Positions 1-7,505 of a stretch of 64,000 nt of DNA are shown piece after piece. Below the pieces are notes generated by a model. That model ran no database searches, was not told where the DNA came from, and was given only the letters and a program-made list of their open reading frames with translations. Each line of letters begins with the position of its first letter. Position 1 is the stretch's first letter. Source of the DNA: Bacteroidaceae bacterium (lineage in GTDB: Bacteria; Bacteroidota; Bacteroidia; Bacteroidales; Bacteroidaceae); assembly GCA_016280445.1 (NCBI GenBank), contig JAEEGS010000016.1, positions 1 to 64,000 on the forward strand, read 5' to 3'. The position numbers and the translations under genes are program-made.

Positions 1-288
1 TATGAAACGGCATTCCCTGAAGACGAACAAATCCCTTGGAAGGACTTGATGCGCCTGGTTGAGGAAATGCCGTTGGATTTCACTGCATACTACGATGGTG
101 AAGAGTTCATTGGCTTCACCATCGTCTATCCACGTAAGTCTATCAACTGGTTCTGGTACTTTGCCGTGTGCGAAAAGCTACGGGGCAAAGGCTATGGTCA
201 GAAGATACTGACTCAGATGATAGAACACTTTTTAGTGGACAGCAATGATTTTTTATACAAAATACCACTTTTTTCTAAAAAATGCTAA
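1..288 (+). pseudogene. GNAT acetyltransferase, 5' cut by window, 3' end probably broken
   Basis: The reading frame is open from the first base, so the start lies outside the window. The visible part has the GNAT pattern: a strand reading FIGFTIVYP, then FWYFAVCEKLRGKGYGQKIL, which holds the acetyl-CoA-binding R-G-K-G-Y-G loop and the start of the following helix. After QMIEH the protein loses GNAT character and ends in a low-complexity tail (FLYKIPLFSKKC) encoded by very AT-rich DNA that begins near 226. A normal GNAT domain needs about 50 more residues. I infer that an insertion or deletion replaced the 3' end. Substrate unknown. GNAT assignment is good; the pseudogene call is an inference. 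Confidence 0.6.
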
Positions 289-505
289 AAAAATCATCTA
301 AAAGCCCCAAAAAGACAAAATATTGGGCAAAAGTGGAACGTCGTTAAGGAAGAATTGATGCTTCCAGTACCAAATCAATAGAACTTCCACTACCTATTAA
401 TTGGGAACGAGGGTCGTATTTCTGCACTTTTGTCCTTCTGGTAAATTACAGGTTTGAGGGGCAAACGGAATGCTATTGATTGCCCAGCCCTTGTGAGTGG
501 GAGTC
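289..505. other. AT-rich intergenic stretch after broken GNAT gene
   Basis: No convincing gene on either strand. The first 100 bases are A/T runs like the ends of Bacteroidota insertion sequences, but no transposase, target duplication or matching inverted end is visible. The short element AGTGGAA near 331 has its complement TTCCACT near 386. Confidence 0.35.
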
Positions 506-1141
506 TTATTCCACCACAACTTTATACGATAAAATGGTGTTTTCTTCGGATCTCTTCTGAATGTAGGTTATGCCTTTTGCGACACCCACTAATTGATTGT
601 TTTCCAAGGAAACGATGGCTCCATCGGCAAAGACAAAGGTCTCTCCATCGGAGCAACTGAGGCGCTCGCCAATGGCGAGGGTGATGACTTCTGGCTGAAG
701 TCGGTAATAGACGAAGCGCCCCATCTTCGTCATCACATCGAGGGCATTCTCTGTCAGCCCCATCACGAACCATGTGTAACGGCGGTTGTAGCCATAACCG
801 TTGGACTGCAACGTCAGCAAACTGCCGTTGAGCATATACCAACCGTAGGTCATCGTGTCGAATCCATAGGTGAAGTAGTAGTCATACCCTGTATAGGTAC
901 GGTCGTCGTTGAATGTGAGCAGTTCATAGTAGCCCATCTCAACATTAGCCCATACCCAATTGCCTGTCAGGCTCACTTCATCTGTCGGCTCTTCACTGGC
1001 ATCGACAAACGTAACATGGTCTATCTGCTCAATCGCCACGTCGCTGTGCTCTCCATTAATATAATGTACGCGCATGTGCGTCTGGGCAGACAAGAATGAA
1101 CTGCATGCCAAGAGAACAACAAGAAGAAATAATCTGACCAT
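506..1141 (-). CDS. secreted hypothetical protein with Ig-like C-terminus
   Basis: A 211-residue protein of unknown function. The chosen start is the ATG at 1141, preceded by a purine-rich AAAGGAGAG ribosome site; the frame extends further upstream but that part is not needed. The N-terminus MVRLFLLVVLLACSSFLSAQ is a signal peptide. Residues about 22-45 (VHYINGEHSDVAIEQIDHVTF) follow a pattern common at the N-terminus of Prevotella secreted proteins. The middle is rich in Tyr and Trp, beta-sheet like. The last 50 residues (LAIGERLSCSDGE to YKVVVE) resemble a bacterial Ig-like (BIG2) domain. It diverges from the transporter at 1269. Role not known. Confidence 0.7.
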   Translation of the reverse strand: MVRLFLLVVLLACSSFLSAQTHMRVHYINGEHSDVAIEQIDHVTFVDASEEPTDEVSLTGNWVWANVEMGYYELLTFNDDRTYTGYDYYFTYGFDTMTYGWYMLNGSLLTLQSNGYGYNRRYTWFVMGLTENALDVMTKMGRFVYYRLQPEVITLAIGERLSCSDGETFVFADGAIVSLENNQLVGVAKGITYIQKRSEENTILSYKVVVE

Positions 1142-1219
1142 ATTACTACTCTCCTTTAATAGGTACTTTAGTCGTGGTGCAATTTGATATATTTGTTGAC
1201 AGAAAACCAATATTAGCTG

Positions 1220-1227
1220 CAAAGTTA
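1220..1227 (-). promoter_or_regulatory. -7 box for the minus-strand gene at 506-1141
   Basis: Reads TAACTTTG on the minus strand, the Bacteroidota -7 consensus, giving a leader of roughly 70 bases. Confidence 0.6.
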
Positions 1228-1249
1228 TAAATAATCATAGAATTATCCC

Positions 1250-1257
1250 TATCTTTG
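1250..1257 (+). promoter_or_regulatory. -7 box for the transporter gene at 1269
   Basis: Reads TATCTTTG followed by C. It lies only 11 bases before the ATG, so the leader must be extremely short. Back to back with the minus-strand promoter 23 bases away. Confidence 0.6.
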
Positions 1258-1268
1258 CACCCACTTTT

Positions 1269-2198
1269 ATGAAAGTTGATCATCAATCTCGCATATCCAT
1301 ATTCCAACGACCTGCATGGGTGGTGGTATTTGCCCTGACTGCAGCCATAGCATGGGGCTGGGCTTTTCCGCTCATCAAAGTGGGTTTCAATGCCTTTGGC
1401 ATCACGGCAGACATGACTGGCAGCAAGATGCTCTTTGCGGGCATCCGATTTGCCGCTGCAGGTCTGATTGTCCTCTCTGTTGCCCGTAGCAATGGGCGTT
1501 CGTTCAAGATGAGCAAGTTGATTGACTGGCGATTCATCCTTGCCTTTGCGCTGATGAACACCACATTTCACTATTTCTTCTTCTATGTCGGCATGTCGCA
1601 TAGCGAAGGCTCGCGGGCTGCAATTCTCAACTCGCTGAGCACATTCCTCGTGGTATTGCTGGCCTGTGCCTGTTTCAAGAGCGACAAGCTGACTTCACGG
1701 AAGATTCTCGGCTGTACTGTCGGATTCAGCGGCATCCTTGCCTTGAACCTTGGTGGAGCCGAAAGCGGTCTGTTCACGTGGCTGGGTGATGGCATGATTA
1801 TTCTCAATGCCATCTGTTCGGCCATCTCAAATTTGATGACTCGCGGACTGAGTCGGCGGATAGATGTCTTTGTTGGTACGGGGTATAGTCTCACCATTGG
1901 AGGCCTGCTGCTCATCATCCCAGGACTTGCCTTTGGTGGTACCCTACCCCGTGTCAATATGCTTGGCATCATCTGCCTGTTGCTGCTCATCGCCATCTCA
2001 GCCATTGGATTCGCGCTCTACAACAAACTGCTCAGTTGCAATCCTGTAGGAAAGGTGGCTATCTACAATTCGCTGATTCCCATTGTAGGTGCTGTCACCT
2101 CATGCCTCTGCCTTGGCGAGACGTTCCATCTGAAATATGCGCTTGCCGGAGGACTCGCAGCTCTTGGCATCTACATCATCAATAAAGGAAAGAACTGA
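1269..2198 (+). CDS. EamA/DMT-superfamily transporter
   Basis: A 309-residue polytopic membrane protein with ten hydrophobic segments in two similar halves, the usual size and layout of the drug/metabolite transporter superfamily (two EamA domains). Family signs are the early WGWAFPLIKVG, the AAILNSLSTFLVVLLA segment closing the first half, and KVAIYNSLIPIVGAVTSCLCLGE in the second half, which is the typical position of the conserved Pro and Glu. It probably exports a small metabolite or amino acid; the substrate cannot be read from sequence. The stop codon directly abuts the stop of the convergent peroxidase gene with no spacer. Confidence 0.85.
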   Translation: MKVDHQSRISIFQRPAWVVVFALTAAIAWGWAFPLIKVGFNAFGITADMTGSKMLFAGIRFAAAGLIVLSVARSNGRSFKMSKLIDWRFILAFALMNTTFHYFFFYVGMSHSEGSRAAILNSLSTFLVVLLACACFKSDKLTSRKILGCTVGFSGILALNLGGAESGLFTWLGDGMIILNAICSAISNLMTRGLSRRIDVFVGTGYSLTIGGLLLIIPGLAFGGTLPRVNMLGIICLLLLIAISAIGFALYNKLLSCNPVGKVAIYNSLIPIVGAVTSCLCLGETFHLKYALAGGLAALGIYIINKGKN

Positions 2199-2843
2199 TT
2201 ACTTTGCCAGTTCCTTTTCAATGCTCTTCTCCATATCCTGCGGCTCTGTTGTAGGCTCGAAGCGGCATACTACATCGCCTTCGCGGCTGATGAGAAACTT
2301 CGTGAAATTCCACTTGATGTCAGGTTTCGAAGCGTAGTCGGGGTCAGCCTTGCTGAACATCTCGTCGAGAATCTTCGTGAGATTATGCTCTGGATTGAAA
2401 CCTGCGAAACCAGCCTGACTCTTCAACCAATTATAGATTGGGTGAGCATTCTCACCATTCACCTCAATCTTCGACATCAAGGGGAAAGTGACGCCGTGGT
2501 TCAGACGGCAGAATTCCTCAATCTGCTCGTCAGTGCCCGGCTCCTGATGTCCGAACTGGTCGCACGGGAAACCGATGACCACGAGCCCCTGATCCTTATA
2601 CTTCTGGTAGAGAGCCTCCAGACCATCATATTGTGGGGTGAAACCACACTTCGATGCCGTATTGACGATAAGCAGAACCTTACCCTTATAATCGGCAAAA
2701 TTCACTTCCTTGCCCTTGTTCGAAAGAGCTGTGAAATCATAAACTTTTTTCATGTCACTTGAATCATTTTTAAACGACAGTAGCCCAACAGCAACTGCCA
2801 CAGTTAATAAAACAGTACATATGTACTTCATCTTCATCATCAT
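2199..2843 (-). CDS. glutathione-peroxidase-family peroxidase, exported form
   Basis: A 214-residue thiol peroxidase. An N-terminal hydrophobic segment (KYICTVLLTVAVAVGLLSF) precedes a complete peroxidase domain, so it is likely exported or membrane-anchored. Catalytic residues are visible: the peroxidatic Cys66 in TASKCGFTPQY, Gln96 in FPCDQFGHQEPG, and Trp in WNFTKFL. It is the cysteine form, not a selenoprotein. The family reduces hydrogen peroxide or organic hydroperoxides, in bacteria usually with thioredoxin. It is the last gene of the minus-strand cluster, 14 bases after the flavin reductase, and a paralogue of the cytosolic enzyme at 6823-7368. Confidence 0.88.
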   Translation of the reverse strand: MMMKMKYICTVLLTVAVAVGLLSFKNDSSDMKKVYDFTALSNKGKEVNFADYKGKVLLIVNTASKCGFTPQYDGLEALYQKYKDQGLVVIGFPCDQFGHQEPGTDEQIEEFCRLNHGVTFPLMSKIEVNGENAHPIYNWLKSQAGFAGFNPEHNLTKILDEMFSKADPDYASKPDIKWNFTKFLISREGDVVCRFEPTTEPQDMEKSIEKELAK

Positions 2844-2857
2844 CTCTTGGGGTAGGT

Positions 2858-3373
2858 TTACAGTTTGCCAGCAAGAGCTATCACCTTCTGTTTCGTCTCC
2901 TCCGTCTTCTGCTCGTCAATCTTTGCACTAACGTAGCCCATATTCTCCACCTTCCAGTAGTTACAGATGTCGCGGAATTCAGCCGTGGCGCCATCGTAGA
3001 CATCAGGCGAATAGGATGACATCAACAAGGCCATCTTCTTCACTTTAGCAGGTGCATTCACGCAGTACATACGCTGAATGGGAGCCTGAATCTGTGCGCA
3101 GAGCGTGAAGTAGTAGATGGGGGCAGCCAGCACCAGTGCCTCTGCCTCATTCATCAGCGGATACAGCTCCTGCATGTCATCTTTCTGGATGCAGGCACCG
3201 TTGCCTTTATTATGACAGTACTCACAGGCGAGGCAGCCTGCTATCTTTTTCTTCGATACGTTCACCAGTGTCACCTGATGACCTGCTGCCTCGGCAGCTT
3301 TCTTATACTCTTCCGCCATCCATGCGGTGTTTCCGTTGGCTCGCGGTGAGCCTTGCAAAATAAGGACGTTCAT
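2858..3373 (-). CDS. NAD(P)H-dependent FMN reductase / flavodoxin-fold protein
   Basis: A 171-residue flavodoxin-fold protein. It opens with MNVLILQGSPRANGNTAWMA, the FMN phosphate loop of the NADPH-dependent FMN reductase family, and has APIYYFTLCAQIQAPIQR at the second flavin-contact loop. Residues 47-61 hold C-x2-C-x2-C and a further Cys (CLACEYCHNKGNGAC), like iron-sulfur flavoproteins, although whether a cluster is bound cannot be told. Likely a flavin-dependent electron-transfer enzyme reducing quinones, flavins or metals. It lies between the ZIP transporter and the exported peroxidase in a probable operon. Confidence 0.8.
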   Translation of the reverse strand: MNVLILQGSPRANGNTAWMAEEYKKAAEAAGHQVTLVNVSKKKIAGCLACEYCHNKGNGACIQKDDMQELYPLMNEAEALVLAAPIYYFTLCAQIQAPIQRMYCVNAPAKVKKMALLMSSYSPDVYDGATAEFRDICNYWKVENMGYVSAKIDEQKTEETKQKVIALAGKL

Positions 3374-3408
3374 AATCGTATTTGTTTTTAGTTTCTAATT
3401 ATTTATAA

Positions 3409-4185
3409 CTATCCCATCACCACATCAAGCACCATCATCAGGACAAAGCCAACGGCGAAACCGATGGTGCTGAGGTTGGAGTGCTGACCTTCGGAGGCTT
3501 CGGGGATGAGTTCTTCGATGACGACGTAGAACATGGCTCCAGCGGCAAAGGACAGCATATAGGGGAGGACTGGTGTTAGCAGCGAGGCCAACAGCATGAC
3601 GACCACAGCGCCAACAGGTTCGACGGCTCCGCTCAAGGAACCGATGAGGAATGACTTCCACTTGGAGTTGCCTGCTGCCCTCATGGGCATGGAGATGATG
3701 GCGCCTTCCGGCACGTTCTGTATGGCGATTCCCAATGAGACAGCCACTGCGCTGGCCAGCGAGATGTTCGAGATGCCGCTTTCGGCTCCTGCAAAGACCA
3801 CTCCCACGGCCATGCCTTCTGGCAGGTTGTGGATGGTGACGGCGAGGGCAAGCATGGCTGTCTTGGATAGACGAGACCGCATACCCTCGGGCTTGTCTGT
3901 ACCGATATGGAGGTGTGGTGTCAGTTCGTCAATCAGCAAGAGAAAGCCCATTCCCAACAGGAAACCGACTGCTGCGGGCAAGACTGACCAAGCCCCTTCC
4001 CCACTCTTCATCTCCATGGAGGGAATGAGCAGCGACCACACCGATGCTGCCACCATCACGCCTGATGCAAAGCCGAGCAGTGTCTTTTGGAGACGAAGCG
4101 ACATTTCGTCCTTCATCAGAAAGACGAATGCCGCTCCGAGAATTGTACCCAATAAGGGTATGAGTAAACCGATGATTAAAGTCAT
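3409..4185 (-). CDS. ZIP-family divalent metal transporter (ZupT/GufA-like)
   Basis: A 258-residue inner-membrane protein with about eight hydrophobic segments. The ZIP signature is present twice: HNLPEGMAVGVVF and QNVPEGAIISMP, carrying the His, Asn, Pro and Glu residues that coordinate metal in the fourth and fifth helices. The family imports zinc, iron, manganese or cadmium, usually with broad specificity. Only three bases separate its start from the end of the bacterioferritin-like gene, so the two are almost certainly cotranscribed. That pairing suggests iron or manganese as cargo, which is inference. Confidence 0.85.
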   Translation of the reverse strand: MTLIIGLLIPLLGTILGAAFVFLMKDEMSLRLQKTLLGFASGVMVAASVWSLLIPSMEMKSGEGAWSVLPAAVGFLLGMGFLLLIDELTPHLHIGTDKPEGMRSRLSKTAMLALAVTIHNLPEGMAVGVVFAGAESGISNISLASAVAVSLGIAIQNVPEGAIISMPMRAAGNSKWKSFLIGSLSGAVEPVGAVVVMLLASLLTPVLPYMLSFAAGAMFYVVIEELIPEASEGQHSNLSTIGFAVGFVLMMVLDVVMG

Positions 4186-4188
4186 GGA

Positions 4189-4644
4189 TTAGAGTTGCAA
4201 CATCAGCCAGTTCTGTGTGCCAATCTTCTCGATGAGTTCCACTGCGCCCTGGCTCCAGTAGAGGTCTTCCTCCTCATCCTTCAGATAGTCCTTCAACAGG
4301 TCGTAGGTGGTGGGATCGTCCTTCACACCCTCCATGCACTTCATCAGCAGCTCAACGCCAGGCTCCTGAATGGCAAGGTCAGCCTTGACATATTCTACAG
4401 GGTCGCAAATGAGGTCGCGGCTCTTCATGCCCTCGAACTTGATTTCTCCACCGAGGTCGAGGATGCGCTCTGTGAACTTCTCCACCCAGCCCATCTCCTC
4501 ACTGAAGTGGCCGATGTACTTCTCTCCGAGTTTGGTAAAGCCCTGTGCCTTGAAAATCATACCCTGCTGCTTGTGAACCATAGCACCCTCAGCCAAATGG
4601 GTTACGAAAAACTGTAATGCCTCAATTGATTTTTTTGTTTCCAT
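4189..4644 (-). CDS. bacterioferritin-like protein with altered ferroxidase site
   Basis: A 151-residue four-helix protein that aligns by eye to bacterioferritin through most of its length: FTKLGEKYIGHFSEEMGW matches the second helix and DEEEDLYWSQGAVELIEKIG plus TQNWLMLQL the fourth helix and C-terminus. Against E. coli bacterioferritin the heme-ligand Met52 is kept (SEEM) and Glu51 and Glu127 seem kept, but His54 is Trp, Glu94 is Gln, His130 is Asp, and Glu18 seems lost. Iron oxidation at the usual di-iron centre would therefore be impaired. It may bind heme or form a shell with another subunit. Fold assignment good, function open. Confidence 0.7.
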   Translation of the reverse strand: METKKSIEALQFFVTHLAEGAMVHKQQGMIFKAQGFTKLGEKYIGHFSEEMGWVEKFTERILDLGGEIKFEGMKSRDLICDPVEYVKADLAIQEPGVELLMKCMEGVKDDPTTYDLLKDYLKDEEEDLYWSQGAVELIEKIGTQNWLMLQL

Positions 4645-4677
4645 AATGTTGTTTTAGTTTTAAGTGAATAATATAGG

Positions 4678-5088
4678 TTATTTTAAAGTTGTACGTATGA
4701 ACTGACGGAAATCGTCGAGGTCCTTTTGGTTGGGATGTCCCATGTGAACAGGCCCCATCGAACCTTTGCATGTGAATTCCTGCTCCGAGACGGTGATGCC
4801 CTTTGCCTGAAGCATCTCACGCATCTGTGGCACAGGCGACTTGATGATGGCGCTCGAACCGAAGCAGACAACTCGCTTCACCATGTCGGGAGTGAGCGTT
4901 TTGATGAATTCGGCGATGCTGTTGTCCACTTTTCCCAGGAACACACCTGCACCTAAATAGAGCGTGTCAACTGGTTCGTCCAGACGAACTGTTGCCAATT
5001 CCGGACGTGTGTTGGTGAGTTCGCCAACAATGTTTGCCATCTTTGTCGTATGGCCAAACTTACTGTAATAACGGATTGCTGTTTTCAT
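4678..5088 (-). CDS. flavodoxin-like protein
   Basis: A 136-residue flavodoxin-fold protein. The N-terminus MKTAIRYYSKFGHTTKMANI is the FMN phosphate-binding loop with the S-x-x-G-x-T-x-x-A layout. LYLGAGVFLGKVDNSIAEFI fits the next flavin-contact loop. It is close to the short flavodoxin/protoporphyrinogen-oxidase-like proteins common in anaerobes. It probably carries electrons to the neighbouring redox enzymes. It sits 19 bases after the radical SAM gene and 33 before the bacterioferritin-like gene, all in one direction. The radical SAM enzyme is a natural partner, since such enzymes need a low-potential electron donor; that link is inference. Confidence 0.78.
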   Translation of the reverse strand: MKTAIRYYSKFGHTTKMANIVGELTNTRPELATVRLDEPVDTLYLGAGVFLGKVDNSIAEFIKTLTPDMVKRVVCFGSSAIIKSPVPQMREMLQAKGITVSEQEFTCKGSMGPVHMGHPNQKDLDDFRQFIRTTLK

Positions 5089-5107
5089 TTATTGTAAAGT
5101 CATTGGA

Positions 5108-6211
5108 TTAAACAACCATTTTTTCTATTTCTTCCTTATGCTCGAAGAGTGTACATCCACCTGTGTGTTCCCAACCGAGCGCCTTGGCTGCACGAATCTT
5201 GCGGAACAGGGGCGACTGCAGCGCCTTCCGAAGACCCATCTCAGCAACATTGCTGTCGCTGAAAGGCGAGAATGGGCAAGGCTCGGCTGAGCCGTCAGGG
5301 CCGATGTGGAAGAATCCACGACCTGAAGCGAGACAACCACCAAGGGCTTTCTCGTCGCCCGGGAAGGAAAGGAAGATGATGTCTGAATAGGTGTCACGAC
5401 GCTCTGCCAGCAGGGTTTCCATCTCTGCTACTTCCTCATCACCGAAGGCCAAGTGTTCCGTCCCTTCCTCCGTGGGTACATATTCAACATAGAAGATGAT
5501 TTTGCAACCATACCCTCGCAAGGTGTCAATGAACTGAGGCGAAGTGACAAGACGGTAGTTTTCGGTGGTCACTGTGATGCTGGTGCCAAAGAAGAGGTCT
5601 TCCTCCTTCAGCATCTCCATTGACTGCATGGCTCGCTTGAACACACCTTGGCCTCGACGTTCGTCTGTCCCCATTGCAGTGCCTTCAATGCTGATGATGG
5701 GGACCATGTTGAGATGTGCTTTCAGAAACTTAATGTAGGATGGCCCAATGAGTGTACCATTGGTGAAGATGGGGAAAATCATGTCTTTCACCTCGGCGAT
5801 GCTTTCCAGGATGTCTTTCCGCATGAATGGCTCACCGCCTGCAATCAGCGAGAAGTTGATGCCCATGTCGGCTGCTTCGGTGAAGATGGTTTTCCATTGT
5901 TCTGGAGCCAGTGTCGCTTTCTGATGGGCAGTCTCATCCTCGGCTATGCCGTTGCTGCGTGCATAGCATCCCTTGCAATGCAGGTTGCAAGTGGTGGAGA
6001 TGCTGCTGATGAGAAATGGCGGCACCTCCAATCCTTCCTGATCCAGCATCTTCCTGCGCCGTTTCTCCGATTTCTGGAAAAGCGTCTGCATGCGGTAGGC
6101 AAACTTTGCCTCACGGGGATTGGACAGCACACTCTTGTAGGCTTTCGCCATGATGGTGCGGATGCTATTGCTCATGTAATCGCCCAAGTCAAATGTCACA
6201 TTTGTTGCCAT
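5108..6211 (-). CDS. radical SAM protein with SPASM-like C-terminus
   Basis: A 367-residue enzyme. The [4Fe-4S]/SAM motif C-x3-C-x2-C is in STTCNLHCKGCYARSNG near residue 75, followed by the S-adenosylmethionine contact AGGEPFMR. The C-terminal part has CLASGRGFFHIGPDGSAEPC, which resembles the start of a SPASM/twitch region binding an auxiliary cluster. Such enzymes modify peptides, proteins or cofactors; no precursor peptide gene is adjacent. It sits directly after the OhrR-type regulator and before a flavodoxin-like gene, which suggests a role under oxidative or redox stress. The exact reaction is unknown. Start at 6211; an internal Met at 6175 is possible. Confidence 0.82.
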   Translation of the reverse strand: MATNVTFDLGDYMSNSIRTIMAKAYKSVLSNPREAKFAYRMQTLFQKSEKRRRKMLDQEGLEVPPFLISSISTTCNLHCKGCYARSNGIAEDETAHQKATLAPEQWKTIFTEAADMGINFSLIAGGEPFMRKDILESIAEVKDMIFPIFTNGTLIGPSYIKFLKAHLNMVPIISIEGTAMGTDERRGQGVFKRAMQSMEMLKEEDLFFGTSITVTTENYRLVTSPQFIDTLRGYGCKIIFYVEYVPTEEGTEHLAFGDEEVAEMETLLAERRDTYSDIIFLSFPGDEKALGGCLASGRGFFHIGPDGSAEPCPFSPFSDSNVAEMGLRKALQSPLFRKIRAAKALGWEHTGGCTLFEHKEEIEKMVV

Positions 6212-6261
6212 ATCTCAATTTTCAACTTTCAATTATCAATTGTCAATTTTCAATTATCGAC

Positions 6262-6702
6262 CTATTTCTTTAATGTATCAATGATTGAATCAAGTTCCTG
6301 TGCCAGACGCTGGTAGTCATCGAGTTTCAACGGGCAGGCAGAAAGTTGGTTGTTCATGCCGGTTGGAACCTGAGCGTAGGCTTCCTCCTCCAACTGCTTG
6401 CCTTTCTCTGTCAGGCTGACAATCTGCTGGCGTTTGTCCTGCTCACCTTTTTTGCGAACAACAAATCCCAATTTTTCCATGCGCTGAAGCAAGGGGGTGA
6501 CGGTGTTCGTCTCCAACACCAGACGACGGGCAATGTCGTTCACAGGCTGGTTATCCTTTTCCCACAGCACCATCAGCACAAGGTACTGCGGATAGGTGAT
6601 GCCCAGGGTTGTCAAGATGGGCGTGTAGGCCTGTGTAATGAGACGTGCCGCCGTGTAGAGACGGAAACAAATCTGATTATCGAGCTGTAACTCTGCGTGC
6701 AT
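6262..6702 (-). CDS. MarR-family redox regulator, OhrR type
   Basis: A 146-residue winged-helix regulator. Its start matches the OhrR subfamily: LDNQICFRLYTAARLITQAY followed by TLGITYPQYLVLMVLWE, with Cys12 in the position of the peroxide-sensing cysteine of OhrR. The recognition helix and wing are in NDIARRLVLETNTVTPLLQRMEKLGFVVRK. OhrR proteins repress organic-hydroperoxide resistance genes and release DNA when this Cys is oxidised. Being first in a minus-strand row of redox and metal genes, and next to a peroxidase, fits autoregulated control of that row. Its operator here is not proven; palindromes at 7396-7487 are candidates. Confidence 0.82.
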   Translation of the reverse strand: MHAELQLDNQICFRLYTAARLITQAYTPILTTLGITYPQYLVLMVLWEKDNQPVNDIARRLVLETNTVTPLLQRMEKLGFVVRKKGEQDKRQQIVSLTEKGKQLEEEAYAQVPTGMNNQLSACPLKLDDYQRLAQELDSIIDTLKK

Positions 6703-6728
6703 AATTTTTATTTACTATTTAACTATTT

Positions 6729-6823
6729 ACGATTTACAATTTATTTACGATTTTGTTGATTTTACACCTACGATGAATATTCCATTAGATCAATTGAAAA
6801 ATAAATCGTAAATTGTAAATCGT
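6729..6823. repeat. long inverted repeat between the peroxidase and regulator genes
   Basis: ACGATTTACAATTTA at 6729-6743 is matched exactly by its complement at 6809-6823, with further ACGATTT copies around both arms. The right arm overlaps the stop codon of the peroxidase gene. A/T-rich repeats of this kind are common between Bacteroidota genes. It could act as a weak terminator. Confidence 0.5.
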
Positions 6824-7368
6824 CAATTCATAAATTCAATAATGTCCTTTTCAAAGTCCTTTGGCTCTGTGGTGGGCGCATAACGCTTGACAGTCTCACC
6901 ATCTTTCGAAATCAGGAATTTGGTGAAGTTCCACTGGATGTCGCTGTCCTTCTCCACACTCTTGCTGAGGGTCTTGATGAGAGCCTTTGTGGCTTTGGCC
7001 TTCAGTCCGTGATATTCCTCAGTGGGAGCCTGAGCCTTCAGGTACTCGAAGATGGGTTCTGCAGCAGGACCGTTCACGTCGGTCTTCTTCATGATTTGGA
7101 ACGTCACACCGTAATTGATTTGGCAGAACTCTTCAATCTGACTGTCGTTGCCTGGATCTTGTTCCTTGAACTGGTTGCAAGGAAAACCGATGATGACCAG
7201 TCCTTTGTCCTTGTACTTCTGGTTCATTTCCTCCAGTCCTGCGAACTGAGGTGTGAATCCACACTTGCTGGCTGTGTTGACAATCAGCAATACCTTACCT
7301 TCAAACTGTGCAAAATCCAGTTCCTTACCTTTGCTCGTGAGAGCCTTGAAATCATAAATCTTTGCCAT
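6823..7368 (-). CDS. glutathione-peroxidase-family peroxidase, cytosolic
   Basis: A 181-residue thiol peroxidase with no signal sequence. Catalytic residues are visible: Cys36 in TASKCGFTPQF, Gln in FPCNQFKEQDPG, and Trp in WNFTKFLI. It is the cytosolic partner of the exported enzyme at 2199-2843, with closely similar blocks. It probably detoxifies peroxides using thioredoxin. It has its own promoter, with the -7 box at 7409-7416 and a palindrome on either side of that box (7396-7407 and 7432-7443), so it looks tightly regulated. Transcription may continue into the OhrR-type gene 120 bases downstream. Confidence 0.9.
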   Translation of the reverse strand: MAKIYDFKALTSKGKELDFAQFEGKVLLIVNTASKCGFTPQFAGLEEMNQKYKDKGLVIIGFPCNQFKEQDPGNDSQIEEFCQINYGVTFQIMKKTDVNGPAAEPIFEYLKAQAPTEEYHGLKAKATKALIKTLSKSVEKDSDIQWNFTKFLISKDGETVKRYAPTTEPKDFEKDIIEFMN

Positions 7369-7395
7369 ATCTACTAGAATGATTAGTTTATTTTT

Positions 7396-7487
7396 ATCGT
7401 TTGCGATGCAAAGGTAAGAACTTTATTTTATATCGCAAGCGATTTATCTAAAGATTTAAGTTGTTTTAACATTATATCGTACACGAT
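7396..7487. promoter_or_regulatory. three ATCG-N4-CGAT palindromes at the peroxidase promoter
   Basis: The 12-base palindromes are at 7396-7407 (ATCGTTTGCGAT), 7432-7443 (ATCGCAAGCGAT) and 7476-7487 (ATCGTACACGAT). On the minus strand the first falls near the predicted transcription start, the second overlaps the -33 element and the third lies upstream. Arms are conserved while the central four bases vary, as expected for operators of a dimeric regulator. Confidence 0.7.
7409..7416 (-). promoter_or_regulatory. -7 box for the cytosolic peroxidase gene
   Basis: Reads TACCTTTG then C on the minus strand. A TTG for the -33 element is supplied by positions 7436-7438, 19 bases upstream, inside the middle palindrome. 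Confidence 0.65.
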
Positions 7488-7505
7488 AAAAACAAAAAAA
7501 GAGAC

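Noticed and set aside
4189-4644. Dps-type DNA-protecting ferritin
   Set aside because: The second and fourth helices and the C-terminus align better with bacterioferritin, including the heme-ligand Met.
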